DNA of 64,000 nt from Klebsormidium nitens (lineage: Eukaryota > Streptophyta > Klebsormidiophyceae > Klebsormidiales > Klebsormidiaceae), in contig DF237310.1 of NCBI GenBank assembly GCA_000708835.1, positions 1 through 64,000 of the forward strand, in the 5' to 3' direction. The notes beneath the pieces were generated by a model. The model had not been told where the DNA came from. It saw only the letters and a list, made by a program, of their open reading frames with translations, and did no database searches. This document shows, one piece after another, positions 11,752-23,700 of the stretch; positions within the stretch are counted from its first letter, which is position 1; the number at the start of each line of letters is the position of its first letter. A program made the position numbers and the translations under genes.

Positions 11752-14700
11752 TTAACGGTTTTGGAAGTTGAGGTAGCGCAGCGCCCACGTGGCCACGAGG
11801 AAGAAGATGACGGTCATGCCGAACATGATGCCCACGACCATGCCGAGCAGCTCGTGCTTGAAACCGAAAAAGTCCCTGCGCAAACACAGGAAAGGCGCTC
11901 GGTTAGCTTAACCCGGAAATGGATAAATCCCGAATGATGACCGGACCAGTCGTGGCAGAAATGGGGGTTCAAGATCGCCGAGACTTTCAAGCACGTGACC
12001 TGACTCTTTCAAGAATCTTTCCATGAACGAAAAGACTCTCTCCGCACAGGCAAAGATGATTCGCTCTTCGTTCCAACTACTATGAGACTTTGCCATTTCC
12101 ATACGGCCAAAACTCTACCGTTGTCCTTCCTCTTCAGTGGCGTCTACTACCTCACGACAGCTACGCCAACCGTTGCTATGGTGACAACGAAGGCCACCAA
12201 AAGGTCCAAGCTTACACCAAAACCTTATTAAACCCGAAGCTACTATGGAAAGTATGGGGTTCAGTTGCTTTTCGGCCTGGGCGGCACAGTCATATCGGGA
12301 CGGTCCAGATCTCCCGAAATGAATTGACCGTCCGACAAAGCGTTCTCAGCAGTGGCTCACCAACAAAGACCAGCTTCATAGAACATCTCGCTCCCAGGCA
12401 AGCAACAGAAAGAAGTCACTCGGTTTTTTGCCTCAGACGGTCCGCTTACTCGCAGAATGCCTTGATTGTGACGACCGTGCCGTCCGCGTAGCTGATGGTC
12501 TCGTCGGTGATGTCACCCAGCTGCGAGCCCACGACTCCGTACAGCGACCACGCCATCGGGTTGATGTAGTACAGCCACACGACCCAGCCCGGCATGGCCT
12601 GCGGGTAAGCGGCAGAAGATGACGTCAGCAATCCGGTTGTGTTTCGTTTTCTGACGTCAGCATTCCTGTTTCGTTTCATTTCATGTCGTTTCGTTTCGAT
12701 TTCCCTTTCGTCGAGCGGAATCCAGAGTGACAGTCTCAAGATGGGCGAACGTTCCCAGCAAGCTCTGGTCGATCACGAGAGTCATATCAGAATCATGTAA
12801 TGCAAGTACAAGAGACATTGGGGCGTCCGGTTGCACCACGGCAAGCCAAGCCCCTCAGCAACCAACCCTCGTTTTCACCGAAGCAGACCTCCAGAGGGCA
12901 GAGATGTTTCACCGTTGAGAAAATCGAGCGACATTGCCGTCTCCATTCACGAAGTATATACGGAGGTGAAACGTTTTGAAACGCAACGGCAAACGGTGCT
13001 TTTGAGAGACACGTCGGAAAGAGCGCACGGTATCCACGTGGCAGCGCCGCCATCCCCGAGGCTCTTGATGGCAAGAAGTCACTATTCAAGTTCACTAAGT
13101 TCACTATTATCTACAAAGAAGAGAAGCGGGACAACGAAGAAAAGCGGGACTCACGGGCTGAGGGATGAGGAACCCGCAGAAGAGGCACCTGCATAGGAAA
13201 GTGCAGGTCAAATGGTTGGACGACTGGGTGATCAACGATCCAACAAGTTGCTTTCGCAGTGGTGCAGGTTTGGCACACGTGAAGTGGTTCTGAGAACTCG
13301 CTCCGCAAGCAGGCTCCGTCTTTGGATCGAACATGGCCTTATGCCAGCCACTAAAAGCAATCGGGACAGCTCGCTTCATCAAAGAAATTGCAGCGAGCGT
13401 AGAATATTGTGCAGAAGAGATAATTCTGAAACGGAAAAGTTCAGGGATTCAACAAAAAAAGGGGGCACCCGCAAAATGGAAAGAGGCAGGACAACGACAA
13501 AGCAACGAAGGCGAAGGGATCAGACAAGATCAGGAGTTTCGTACGTTGGCAAAGAAAGATGTGTTTCCTGCTTGCTCACCAGAGGAAGTAGAAGAGGATC
13601 GACGTGACTTGCGCGATCTGCACGTTGGGCGTGATCGCGATCGACATGATGCCGTAGTAGGTGAAGAGGAAGAGCGTCTGGAACATGAAGAGGAAGAACC
13701 ACCAGAACTTGGCGGCGGTCCAGATGAAGTTGATCAGGCTGTACACGATCAGCGTGTACAGCGCCGTCTGGGCCAGGCTGCGCGGAAGGAGGTTAACAGC
13801 TTTAGGGTGTGATTTCAAGGGGTTACGGTTCTGGTTAGGACTTTTCGGGATTGGGTTTAAGGTTGTTTTGATGGAAATGGTGGATTCTGATCGAGAAGCG
13901 AGATCCGTTAAGCAGCAATCAGCTCCACGACAGCAATGCTCGAGCCAGCTTTGAGTTCGAGTAGGTTGTTTAGCGTTGTCCTCTTTCTTTCGATGCAATC
14001 AATATGGTCATACGAACATCAAATGCTGCACATCGTGATGGTAAAATCCAGGAAGGAGAACGTTGGTTCTGTGTTCTTACCAGTAGGGAATCTCCACGAC
14101 GCCCTGCGCGGCCAAAAAAACGATTCGCGTCAGTACTGGAATCAACGTAGTTGAGTGGTACAATCCAGAACCATTCCTGATCGCAAAGCAGTTGAGTTTC
14201 AACTCGCACGCAGTCAGCCTATTGAGGACGAGAGGAGTCCTCATCCCTTTTCGCTGTTCCGTTCATGGTTACTTCTTGTTAGTGAGCGCGAGCGCACCTG
14301 GGGACATAGCGCAATCTCATCAACATCCATAGTTTTGAGTCTTCCACCTAGGGCTCTGAACTGGTGACTTTGTGCGCGCTGCATCCGCGCTTCCCTTCGT
14401 CCAGCGTCTGAACCGACGTGAACGGCAATCTGCCTGACTTGATTCAAAATAAGGGCAACCTTGGAAGCGGCCTCACCGCTGCAAGAGCATACGGCAGTGG
14501 CGCATACATGCCGGCGGGCCGCTCTCTGTAGCTGACGGCGCGCTCGATGGCGATCACGGGCTGCACGTTCTGGGCGTTATTCACACCCAGCTGGATGACT
14601 GAGATGAACAGAGCGCCCATGACTGCGGAAAAAAGGCGGTGTGAATACCCTTTCCAAACACGGGCTGCACGGTTTGGGCGTTATTCAGTCGAAAAGGGCA

Positions 14701-17700
14701 CCCGTCATTGCGGAAAGGAGGCGGTGTGAATCCTCTCTTCGAACACGGGCTCTAAGGTTTGGGCATTATTCACATCCAATGGATGAGGAGATGGAGAGCG
14801 CCCATGACTGCAGAAGAAAGGCGGTGCGAATACCCTCTTTGAACACGAGCTGCACGTTTTGGGCGTATTTCAGACAAGGCTGGATAACAGAGATGAACAG
14901 AGCGCCCATGACTGCACAAGAGTTGCGGTGTCGAATGATTTACGACGAGGGGTCCCAATATTCGGCGAGGAGGTTGACCAAGATGATCAGTTGCGCTTTT
15001 GTTTGCAGAGACAGGAGTGCGACGTAGGGCTACGAAAGAAGCAACTATGGCATGGACAGAGAGAAAGATGCAGGGAACATATTTGCAAAGGTCAGACGCC
15101 CAAGAACGTCAAAAGTGGCGCTCTCCGATGCAGTTCAGAATGCTGACAATGTGGCCAATTGAAGATTAAAGGCCTAAGCACTGCTGGTTTACCATCTACC
15201 TGAAAGGTCTGTTTGTTGAGCTAGCACCTCTTGACGAGTTTCGAGGAAACGTGGACAACTTCCGGGGAACATATGGGGCTTTCTGCTTCAGTACCTAGAG
15301 GCTTCGGGGGTCTTTTCTATGGCCTTGGATGTAGTGTGGCTCCCAATGTGATGATTCTTAGAGGACGTATGGTCGAAGAAGCAAAGGACAATCGTGAAGC
15401 GAGAAGCAAGACTTGAGACTCAGATGGCCTCACCGTTGAGCACGTCCTGTTGGGTTCTTCTCTTGGACCCCAGGTTCAAAAAGTTGGTCCCGATCAGCAG
15501 GCTCAGCATGAGCGTCAGCAGGTAACGGATCGCGTTGTACTCCGGGAAGCGCCAGTACGTCTTGGAAAACTTCCACAGGAGCGCTTGGAACTGGACGGCC
15601 CAGCTGCGCGCGTACACGCGGTCGAACGCGAGCGGAGCGCTGCCCTCCGCGGGCTTTGCCTCCTCGGCAATCAACTCCTCGGCTTGCCTGCAACGAAGAG
15701 TTCAGGGAGTAGGTTCAGGGTTCAGGTTCAGGGTTTACAGCTATGCAGTTCCAGAACCGAACGCGAGTGGTACGCTATAGAAGTAAACAGCTGAACTTGC
15801 CACGTGGCGATGCACGGAACAGCCTGAAAGTGCCTGCGAGTCGCTGACCTTCTCGTCGATCGCTGACTGTGCTCAATTCTCGACGTGTCTCAGAAAGCAG
15901 GAAGTTGCCACGTGGCAGCACATGAGTGCTCCACTCACTGGAATATAGCGCCAACTTCCCGACTTGCTCCACGAAGTCGCCGACCTTCGCTGATGTTTTC
16001 AAGTCCAAATAGAAAACGGAAAGCAGAAAGTTGCCACGTGGCAGCCCATGAGGGGTTCACTCACTGGAACAGCGCCGATTTCCTGAAGTGCTCCGCAAAG
16101 TCGCCGACCTTCTCCTCCATGGCCGGCGTGCTGACCTCCAGCATCCACGTGGACGGATTGTAGCCCTCCTTGATCGGGGGAACCCCCTCAATCTTGCGGA
16201 AATAGTCGACGAGGAGCGCGGAGTCGCGGCCGAGAGGCCCGAAGTAGGTCACGTGGCCCCCCCGCTTGAGAAGGAGAAGCTCGTCGAAGGACTCGAAGAT
16301 GTCAATACTGGGCTGGTGGATGGTGCACACGACGGTGCGCCCCGTGTTGACCGTGTTGCGCACGGCGCGCATCACGATGGCCGCCGCGCGGGCGTCCAGG
16401 CCTGAAAGGAGACGAAATGAAGGCTTTAGGATTCTCGAGTCAAGGCTTTGTAAGGATGCGGGGTTTTGGACCGGAATCTGTGCCCAACCTGTTCGTGCTG
16501 TGTTGACCATGTTGCGCGTGGCGCACATCACGACGGCAGCGGCGCACGCATGCAAATCTGAAGAAAGGCAGGGTCAGAGATCCAAGACTTGGTTGGATTC
16601 TAAGCTTTTGGACGGCAATTCTGCAGATCATGGTTCGCCTCCTGTTGACCGTGTTGCACACTGCGTGCATCACGTTGGCAGCTGCACGCGCGTCGAGGCC
16701 TGACGAAAGATACTCTTGAGACTGTAAGATCCAACTGAGAACTCAGGTATGAGAAGGATCCAACTGAGAACTCAGGTATGAGAATCAGGAGGGAGTCTGA
16801 GAAACAATGCAGGAGCTCGCTGGAGTAATGCTTCATGGATCTTTTTCGATTGTGGGCTCGCTACCCATTCGGCGGACGAACTGCTTACTTGATGGAACGG
16901 CGGACCGCTAATCCAACGAGAACAACTGCTTGACTTAACGGAACGCACTGGTAAGCGCTTGCGCGGCCGTGCTTAAGATTCTTTGAAAGCTGATTGACAC
17001 ACCAGATGTCTGATCCCTTGTTCCTTACCCGACGTCGGCTCATCCATGAAGATGATGGAGGGATTGGCCACAAGCTCGACCGCAATCGTGAGCCGCTTGC
17101 GCTGCTCGACCGAAAGCCCGGTAATCCCTGGCAGCCCGACCAGCGCGTCGCGCAGCGTGGTTAGCTCGACCAGCTCCATAACCTCGTCCACAAACAGCTG
17201 CAAACAAAGTTTGAAAATCAGGTTAGCTCGACCGATTTCACAAAGACCGTCTCGCAGATTCGAAAGGTCATTCGACGGAATCATGATCTCTCAAGTGCTC
17301 GAGAGTCAAACACGTTCCGAAGCAGACGAGTAGTCAATCAGTAAACGCAGTTTTCGTTCGTGAACATCTTCACATCTGTGCAGTTCAGAGCGGAAACCAT
17401 CCCAAAACGGTATTTACCGTCACTTCGCAGATTTTTTGCGACATCAGCCTCAGAAGAGCGCCAGCTTTCGGCATCCTCCATCCCACCTACTCTAACCACA
17501 CCCGCAAAAACTCTAGACTTCCCCCTCACCTCACGCGTCCCTTTGTCGACCTCCTCCGGCAGGCGCAGCCACGCAGAGTAGATGAGCGCTTCGCGGACGG
17601 TCGCCTGGGGAGAGTGGATGTCGAACTGTTCCACGTAGCCGGACACTCGTGCGAACGTCTCGTGCACCTTGGGGTGTCCGGAGATGCGGACGTCACCCTC

Positions 17701-20700
17701 GATGTAGCCACCTGTCAGAATAGTGAACTCAATTCACGGCGCTAATTCCTTGACCGTGCTGTAAGACGGGGAGATCACGATGTTTCTGACGCCGCCGAGA
17801 TCTGATCTAAGATAGTCACATAACAAGTCGCCGGACGGGACTTGACATAGGCTGATTCTCCCCGACCAAGTCGGTCCTAGGTGTCTGCCTCTGCGATAAG
17901 ATCGGACTGGTTGTGGAAAAAGCGAGTTCTTAAATCGCCCGCTCACCCGTCTTACGGCCGGCCAGCACGTCCATGAGCGTCGTCTTTCCGGCTCCGCTGA
18001 CGCCCATGAGCGCCGTCAGCACCCCCGGGCGGAACGCCCCGCTCACGTGGTGCAGCAGCTGCAACTTGGCGCCCTTCTCCGCGCCCGAGTGGGCGCGCAT
18101 GTCCGCGGGCATGTCCACGCTGTAGCTGACGTCGTGGAACGTCATCACCTGCGAGGAAACGCAAAAGCTGACGTTAGATGCTGATGATGACGGATCGCTT
18201 GTGGAGGACGTGAGGAAATGTTAGCACCTGCGGAAAAGAAGTTGTTGGCGACTGAAATAGCCGACTGCTCACAAACAAATTCAAGCCGTCGTCTTGTTGT
18301 TACCCAAGCGTCCGAAGCACCCACCAACGGAATGACTGGCAGTCTCATTTCTTGCCCCCTTTGCAGAGGCACGCTACGGAACACAACCATTATTCTAATC
18401 TTTGAGGACCTTCTCAATCGAACCGGAGGTTGATTCACTGCTCCTTCATCCCCCACAAAAACTACTCGGTCCTTCGAAGCACTCGCTAATGGGACAGGAT
18501 GACCAGCCCATCTCCCTCTTGCTGGAGACACTCATCAACTCTCTCCGCTGGCACACTCTCCGACTGGCCCAAAATGCACAAAACTGGCGAGCCATCAACA
18601 CGGCCGAATTCCGAGGCCTTCCGGCGGAAGCACTCACCAACGGATCGAACGGCAGGACCATTCCCTTCTTCCGCTCGCCGTCTGCGGAGAGGAAGCTATT
18701 GCGGTAGTCCAGCCCGGAGTGGTGAGGCTGCCCCAGGGAGCGCTGCGCGGTGCCCAGGGACCGCTGAGCGGAGCTCAAACTGCGCTTGAAACTGACGGTG
18801 TACTCCGCTCTGCTGCGGTTCTGCTGGAGCGGGCGGGCGCTCGGGGCGACGTCGATCGCAACAGCGTCATGCGGGCGAACTGGAGAACGAACAAACTATC
18901 AGTAGCTTGCTGGCAGGGTCGCTGGCAGGGTCAGAATTCCCGGGGTTTATCAGTGAGACTGCGCATGGAAATTTACGGTGTACTCTGCTCTGCTGCGCTG
19001 TTGCTGAAGCGGGCGGGGGCTGGGGGCGACGTCGATCGCCACGGCGTTGTGTGCGCGGAATGGAGCAACAATTGGTTGTAAGCTTTTCAAGTTTCAGATT
19101 CATTATGCTCACCTTCTCCTGACGACGGAGCCGTAGCGGCAGAGCTTTTCTTGACCGCGACGGCGCTATTGCTCTTGGCGCTTCTGGCGCCTCAAGTCCA
19201 AAGGTTTCGACGTTTCTAAAGCTCTAAACCTAACTGAATAAGAGCAAAGAATGTCAAACATGATCAAATTCTAACCTGCCCACCTTCGCCAGACGGCGAG
19301 GCCATCGTGGCAGACCCCTTCTCAATCGAGCTGGCGCGTTGCTCTTGCCGCCAATGCCAACAACAATCAGAACAACTACAGAGTTGCGAAGTTCAGAAAT
19401 TAGAAGGAACAAAAGAAAAATCTCTCCAAATTCCTAAGAAACTGCTGAAGTCTAAAGGCGTGAAACCTCATCTTGCTCACCTTCTCCTGAGGGCGGGGCC
19501 ATTGCGGCAGACCCCATCTCGATTGCGACGGCGCCGTTGCTCGTGGCGCTCTTCCCAGTCTCGCTGCCGTCCTCGGCGATGGAGGCCAGCGTGTGCACCT
19601 TGTCGTGGCGGCTGCCCTTGCGGCGCTCGATGACCTGCTCCTCGGGGAGAGCGCCAGCGGTCATGTGGAAACCTGCGGACGAGGGTCTTGTCTTTATGAA
19701 AGCCCGTATGAGAATGGGGTTTAGAGCTAGACGTATCTGGCAAGCATGAAACATGACGGTCTGAAAATTTGCAGTGTGGGAATCTGGTCCCGAGGCCGCG
19801 AACCCCGTTGAGAACCCATGAAGAAACTTAACATCCAACCAGCTTCGTAGTGCCGTTCCGACCCCATTTTACTTCCTCCTCCCATGTCCGCAAATGCTTT
19901 ATTTGCTAGCTTTATGTGTCATTGAGCTAGACTTTCCAGGGAACAGCCTTTCTCGGGACGTGGTCAAAGACCAAGAAGCAGGAAGCTGCTAAGAAGAAAT
20001 TAGTATGCCACAAAACGCCGGACTCAAATCAGTCCAAACAGATACCCGCCTCGACCCATCTTACCACCAAAGACTTTCTTGGCGTTCTGACTAGGTTTGA
20101 CATGAGCTCAACTTTCCCAAAAAGTGGAGTGTACCTGGGACCCGATTGAAGACTAGGACGAGCAGCGTGTTGAGGATGAAGTAGTAGGCGACCAGCACGC
20201 CGGCCCCGATCCAGATCCAGTTCACGTTGGTGTGCAGGCCACGTTGCTTGAGCACGGCGTCGCCAAGTGTCACGCCGCCAGTGGTGCTGTTGGAGTCGTT
20301 GGGCAGGTTCCAGCGGTGCGCCTTGAACTCGTTGGCCGCCAGCGCGTTCTGGGCGTACGTCAGCGGGCTGGAGATGACAAAAAGGTGACGTGGGTTCTTC
20401 AGAAATTCTAAGATTTTCTCTTACGAAAGATTTGACTTTTGAGAGGGGAACGAACTGCGGTTGGAACTTGACCTCGTTGGCCGCCAGCGCGTTCTGGGCG
20501 TACGTCAGCGGGCTGGAGATGACAGAAAGTGACGTGTCGTTTAGAATCTCAAATTTTGGCATCGTGTCAAAACATGTGTGCAAGGGCGTCCGGAACTCCC
20601 AAAATAAAACCGGCCACCAGCCCCCCTCTCTCCTCTCGATGCACCATTTTACCTAGGGGTAAATTGGCCCCTAGATGTTGCCCCAACCGGCCACCAGCCC

Positions 20701-23700
20701 CCCCCCAACGAGGGCCGATTTTCGGAGGTCCGGACGCCCTTGCACACATGTTTTGACACGAGTCAAAAGCTGTGATATTGAAGAGTGGAACGAGCTGCGG
20801 TTGTGTCTTGAAACTCGTTGGCTGCCAACGCGGACGTCTGGAGAGACGGGAAGTAAAGCACTTTAATTTTTTTTTTTTTAACGCTTCCAGACAAAAGTAT
20901 GTGGATTTGAACCTTGAATACAACAGTCACCTCGCGCCTGTGTCTTCAACCCGTTGGCCGCGAGCACATTTGGGCGTAGGCCAGCGGGTTAAAGATGACG
21001 GAGGGGAGTCCTGTCCAGAAGGTTTCAAGGCTTTCACACAGAACTGATGGATTCTGAGATAGAAAGATTCAGTGTCGTGAATTAAATTTTGAAGAATGAA
21101 TTTCCAAAGGGTTTCAGTGGTGTGCCTTGAGCTCGTTGGCTGCAAAGCGTGTTCTGGCACACGTCAGCCGGCTGGATGCAAGATGGCGAGAGGTGGAGCA
21201 TCTTGTTGAAGTTCAGGATCTCATACAAAGACTGAAAGGCCCTGCGGATGTGCCTTGCACTCGTTAGCCACCAGCGCAACTGGACAGGGCTGCCAGGCGG
21301 CAGAAAATGACGTCAGCTTGGCACCCTTTATTGAAGCATTCTCGCTTTTCTCAGCCGAGAGCCGTGCACAATGTCGAATGCTGGAATGATGGTCTGCTAA
21401 GGACGTTGCTAGCTATACGATTGTCGAGCAACCTGCCATACAAAGTCGAGAGAAGTGTTTGAAGACCCACCTGATCCAGTAGGCCCACACCCACCAAGGC
21501 TTAATGTCCTCTGCAAAGGGAAAAAGTGCAAGGAGGCGGATCAGAGAGACTTTTTGGTCCGCACAACGTGGGAAGGTAACTAGCGTTACTTAAGCTGGAT
21601 GAAGCTACTTCGAGCTCGACGAGTTTGCATGCACGTGGGCGTCCCTGCTAAGCCTCTTTTTTGCGAATACTTTTGCAGAGTGGGAGCACCTAAAGAAACG
21701 AAAGGTCCGCAAGCGCTTCAGACGAAGCTCTAGGAGAGCCTTCTCGGATTGGCCCAGTCGAGCAGTTCACGCTCGACTAGCACAAAGCTTGTGGAGAAAG
21801 GAATTTGCCCAGGTGGCTTGAGAGAGCAAGCAAACACGGCAGGATTTGATCGACGTGAAGGAGGACATTCATCCAGAAGAAGACAACTGCTCGGCTTATC
21901 AATTCAGGTCGTCACCTTGGTTATTAACCGGGTCAAGAACCCGGGTTATGATCCAAACTATGAACTCACGTTTGGCGAGCACGAAGCCTCCGCAGACGAG
22001 CAGGATCGCAAACATTCCGGTTCCGCCCGTGTTGGCGGTCACCATCGATCGCCCGAGCGCGCCCACCAGCCGGAACAGCGCGGTGCACAGGTTTTGCAGG
22101 CAGATGAGGATGAGAATGAAGACGAAGAAGTGCGCGGGCTCCGGCGCGAGTCCGACGATGTAGTACACGATGACGGACCAGACAACGGACTCGATGACCG
22201 CGTAGGGGAGCTCGAGGAGCGTAGTCGGGAGCGCGAAGGCCCATCCAGGAAAGAAGAGGTTGTCGCGCTGCTTGGTGAAGACCGGCAGCCGTTGCACCTG
22301 AAGGACAGGAAGCAATTTTGAGGATTGAAATAGAAGGGTTTGGTCTGGGAGGTTGAGGTTTTCAAGGCTTGGGGTATAGGGATGCCCAATGCACGCAACC
22401 CGTTCAAGCAGTGGTTCAATTGAAGATTAGAAGGGGCTTTTGCGACGAGGTTGTCGCGCTGTTTGGTAAAGACGGGCATGCGTTGCACCTGAAAGCGGAG
22501 GGGCACGCGTGTTGGAGTTTGTTTGTTGAGAGACGTTATTTTCTGTTTTGGGCTTACCCGCTTTAGTGGACGAGGGAGGGACTCGTGGGTTGCCTAGTCG
22601 AAGAGAACTCTCCGGGTTAGATACTGCTTTTTGGACCGTCAATAGGATGCCCAGATCTTCGCATAACAAGAGCCCAACTTGAGAGGTGTCGGAAGCATCG
22701 GTACCCGTTCTTTTTTCCCGAATTCGTTTCAGAATCGAAAAAAGACCATCTCAGACGCAACAGGCAAAGGAACGATGCATTGGCTCACCGTGATCTAGGA
22801 CAGTCCAGAAAAGGACCGAAGAAGAGGAGAGTTGACCGCGCAGAATTTCAAGACCCGTTCACAATCAAAGAAGAGAGAGCCTTCTGCCTGAGTTTCAGTG
22901 CAAAAGCTGACGAAGCTTCTCACCGTGAGCGCGATGTTGAACAGTCCAGAAGACCATGAAGAGGACCGCATAACCTGGTCAAGAACAGGTGCGATTCGAG
23001 AGGGATAGAGCAGTTTGTTTTAACATAGCGCAGAAGCAGAAGCGTTAGCTTACCGTGAGCGCGATGTTGGACAGTCCGGAGAAGACCATGAAGAGGAGAC
23101 TGAAGAAGATAACGCCCAGATACAGCTGGCCGTCCCCGATGTTGTTCGGGTCCAGCGTCGTGCGGAGAAACAGGAACGCGGTAATGAACGCCACGATGCC
23201 GCACTGCAGTCAGCAGATTTGCATCAGATTACAGAGCTACAGAGAGGGTCAGATGTTGACGCTCAGCTTTTTATTCGAAAGATTAAGATTGAAATAGAGT
23301 GAAACAATCCCGACGCTCATGCGAACCACAGCTGGAAAGTTTCGAGGCTCGGAATCGAAGAGAGGAACGTTGTGCCTAACTTTGAGCGTGCAGACTGCTA
23401 CATTGGAAAGCATCCGTAGCCTAGCTGACATTGATATGCAGTTTGTGTCCCACAGTCTCCGACTTTGAACTGAGCGATGCGTCGTCAAGAGCTGTAGTCA
23501 GGCCGAGACGTCTTCATTGGAGCTTCAGAAAACCCGAAGGTCAGATCCGAAATAGGGGTTTCCTGCAAATAGGAAAACGAAACACCTTATACGAATCCCC
23601 GCCTAGGTCGCACAGACCAATCAGATTCTCACCATTGTTCCGCGGAAGATCCAGAGGAAGGAGTTGCGGCGCGCGAGGATGATCTCGCGGTCCCACATCG

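Noticed and set aside
14640-14935. Extra exons of the ABCG gene (and likewise the other junction copies) as alternative exons
   Set aside because: The copies are partial exon edges that lack the opposite splice site or break the frame. They are better explained as duplicated remnants. Only the exon 8 copy keeps both sites.
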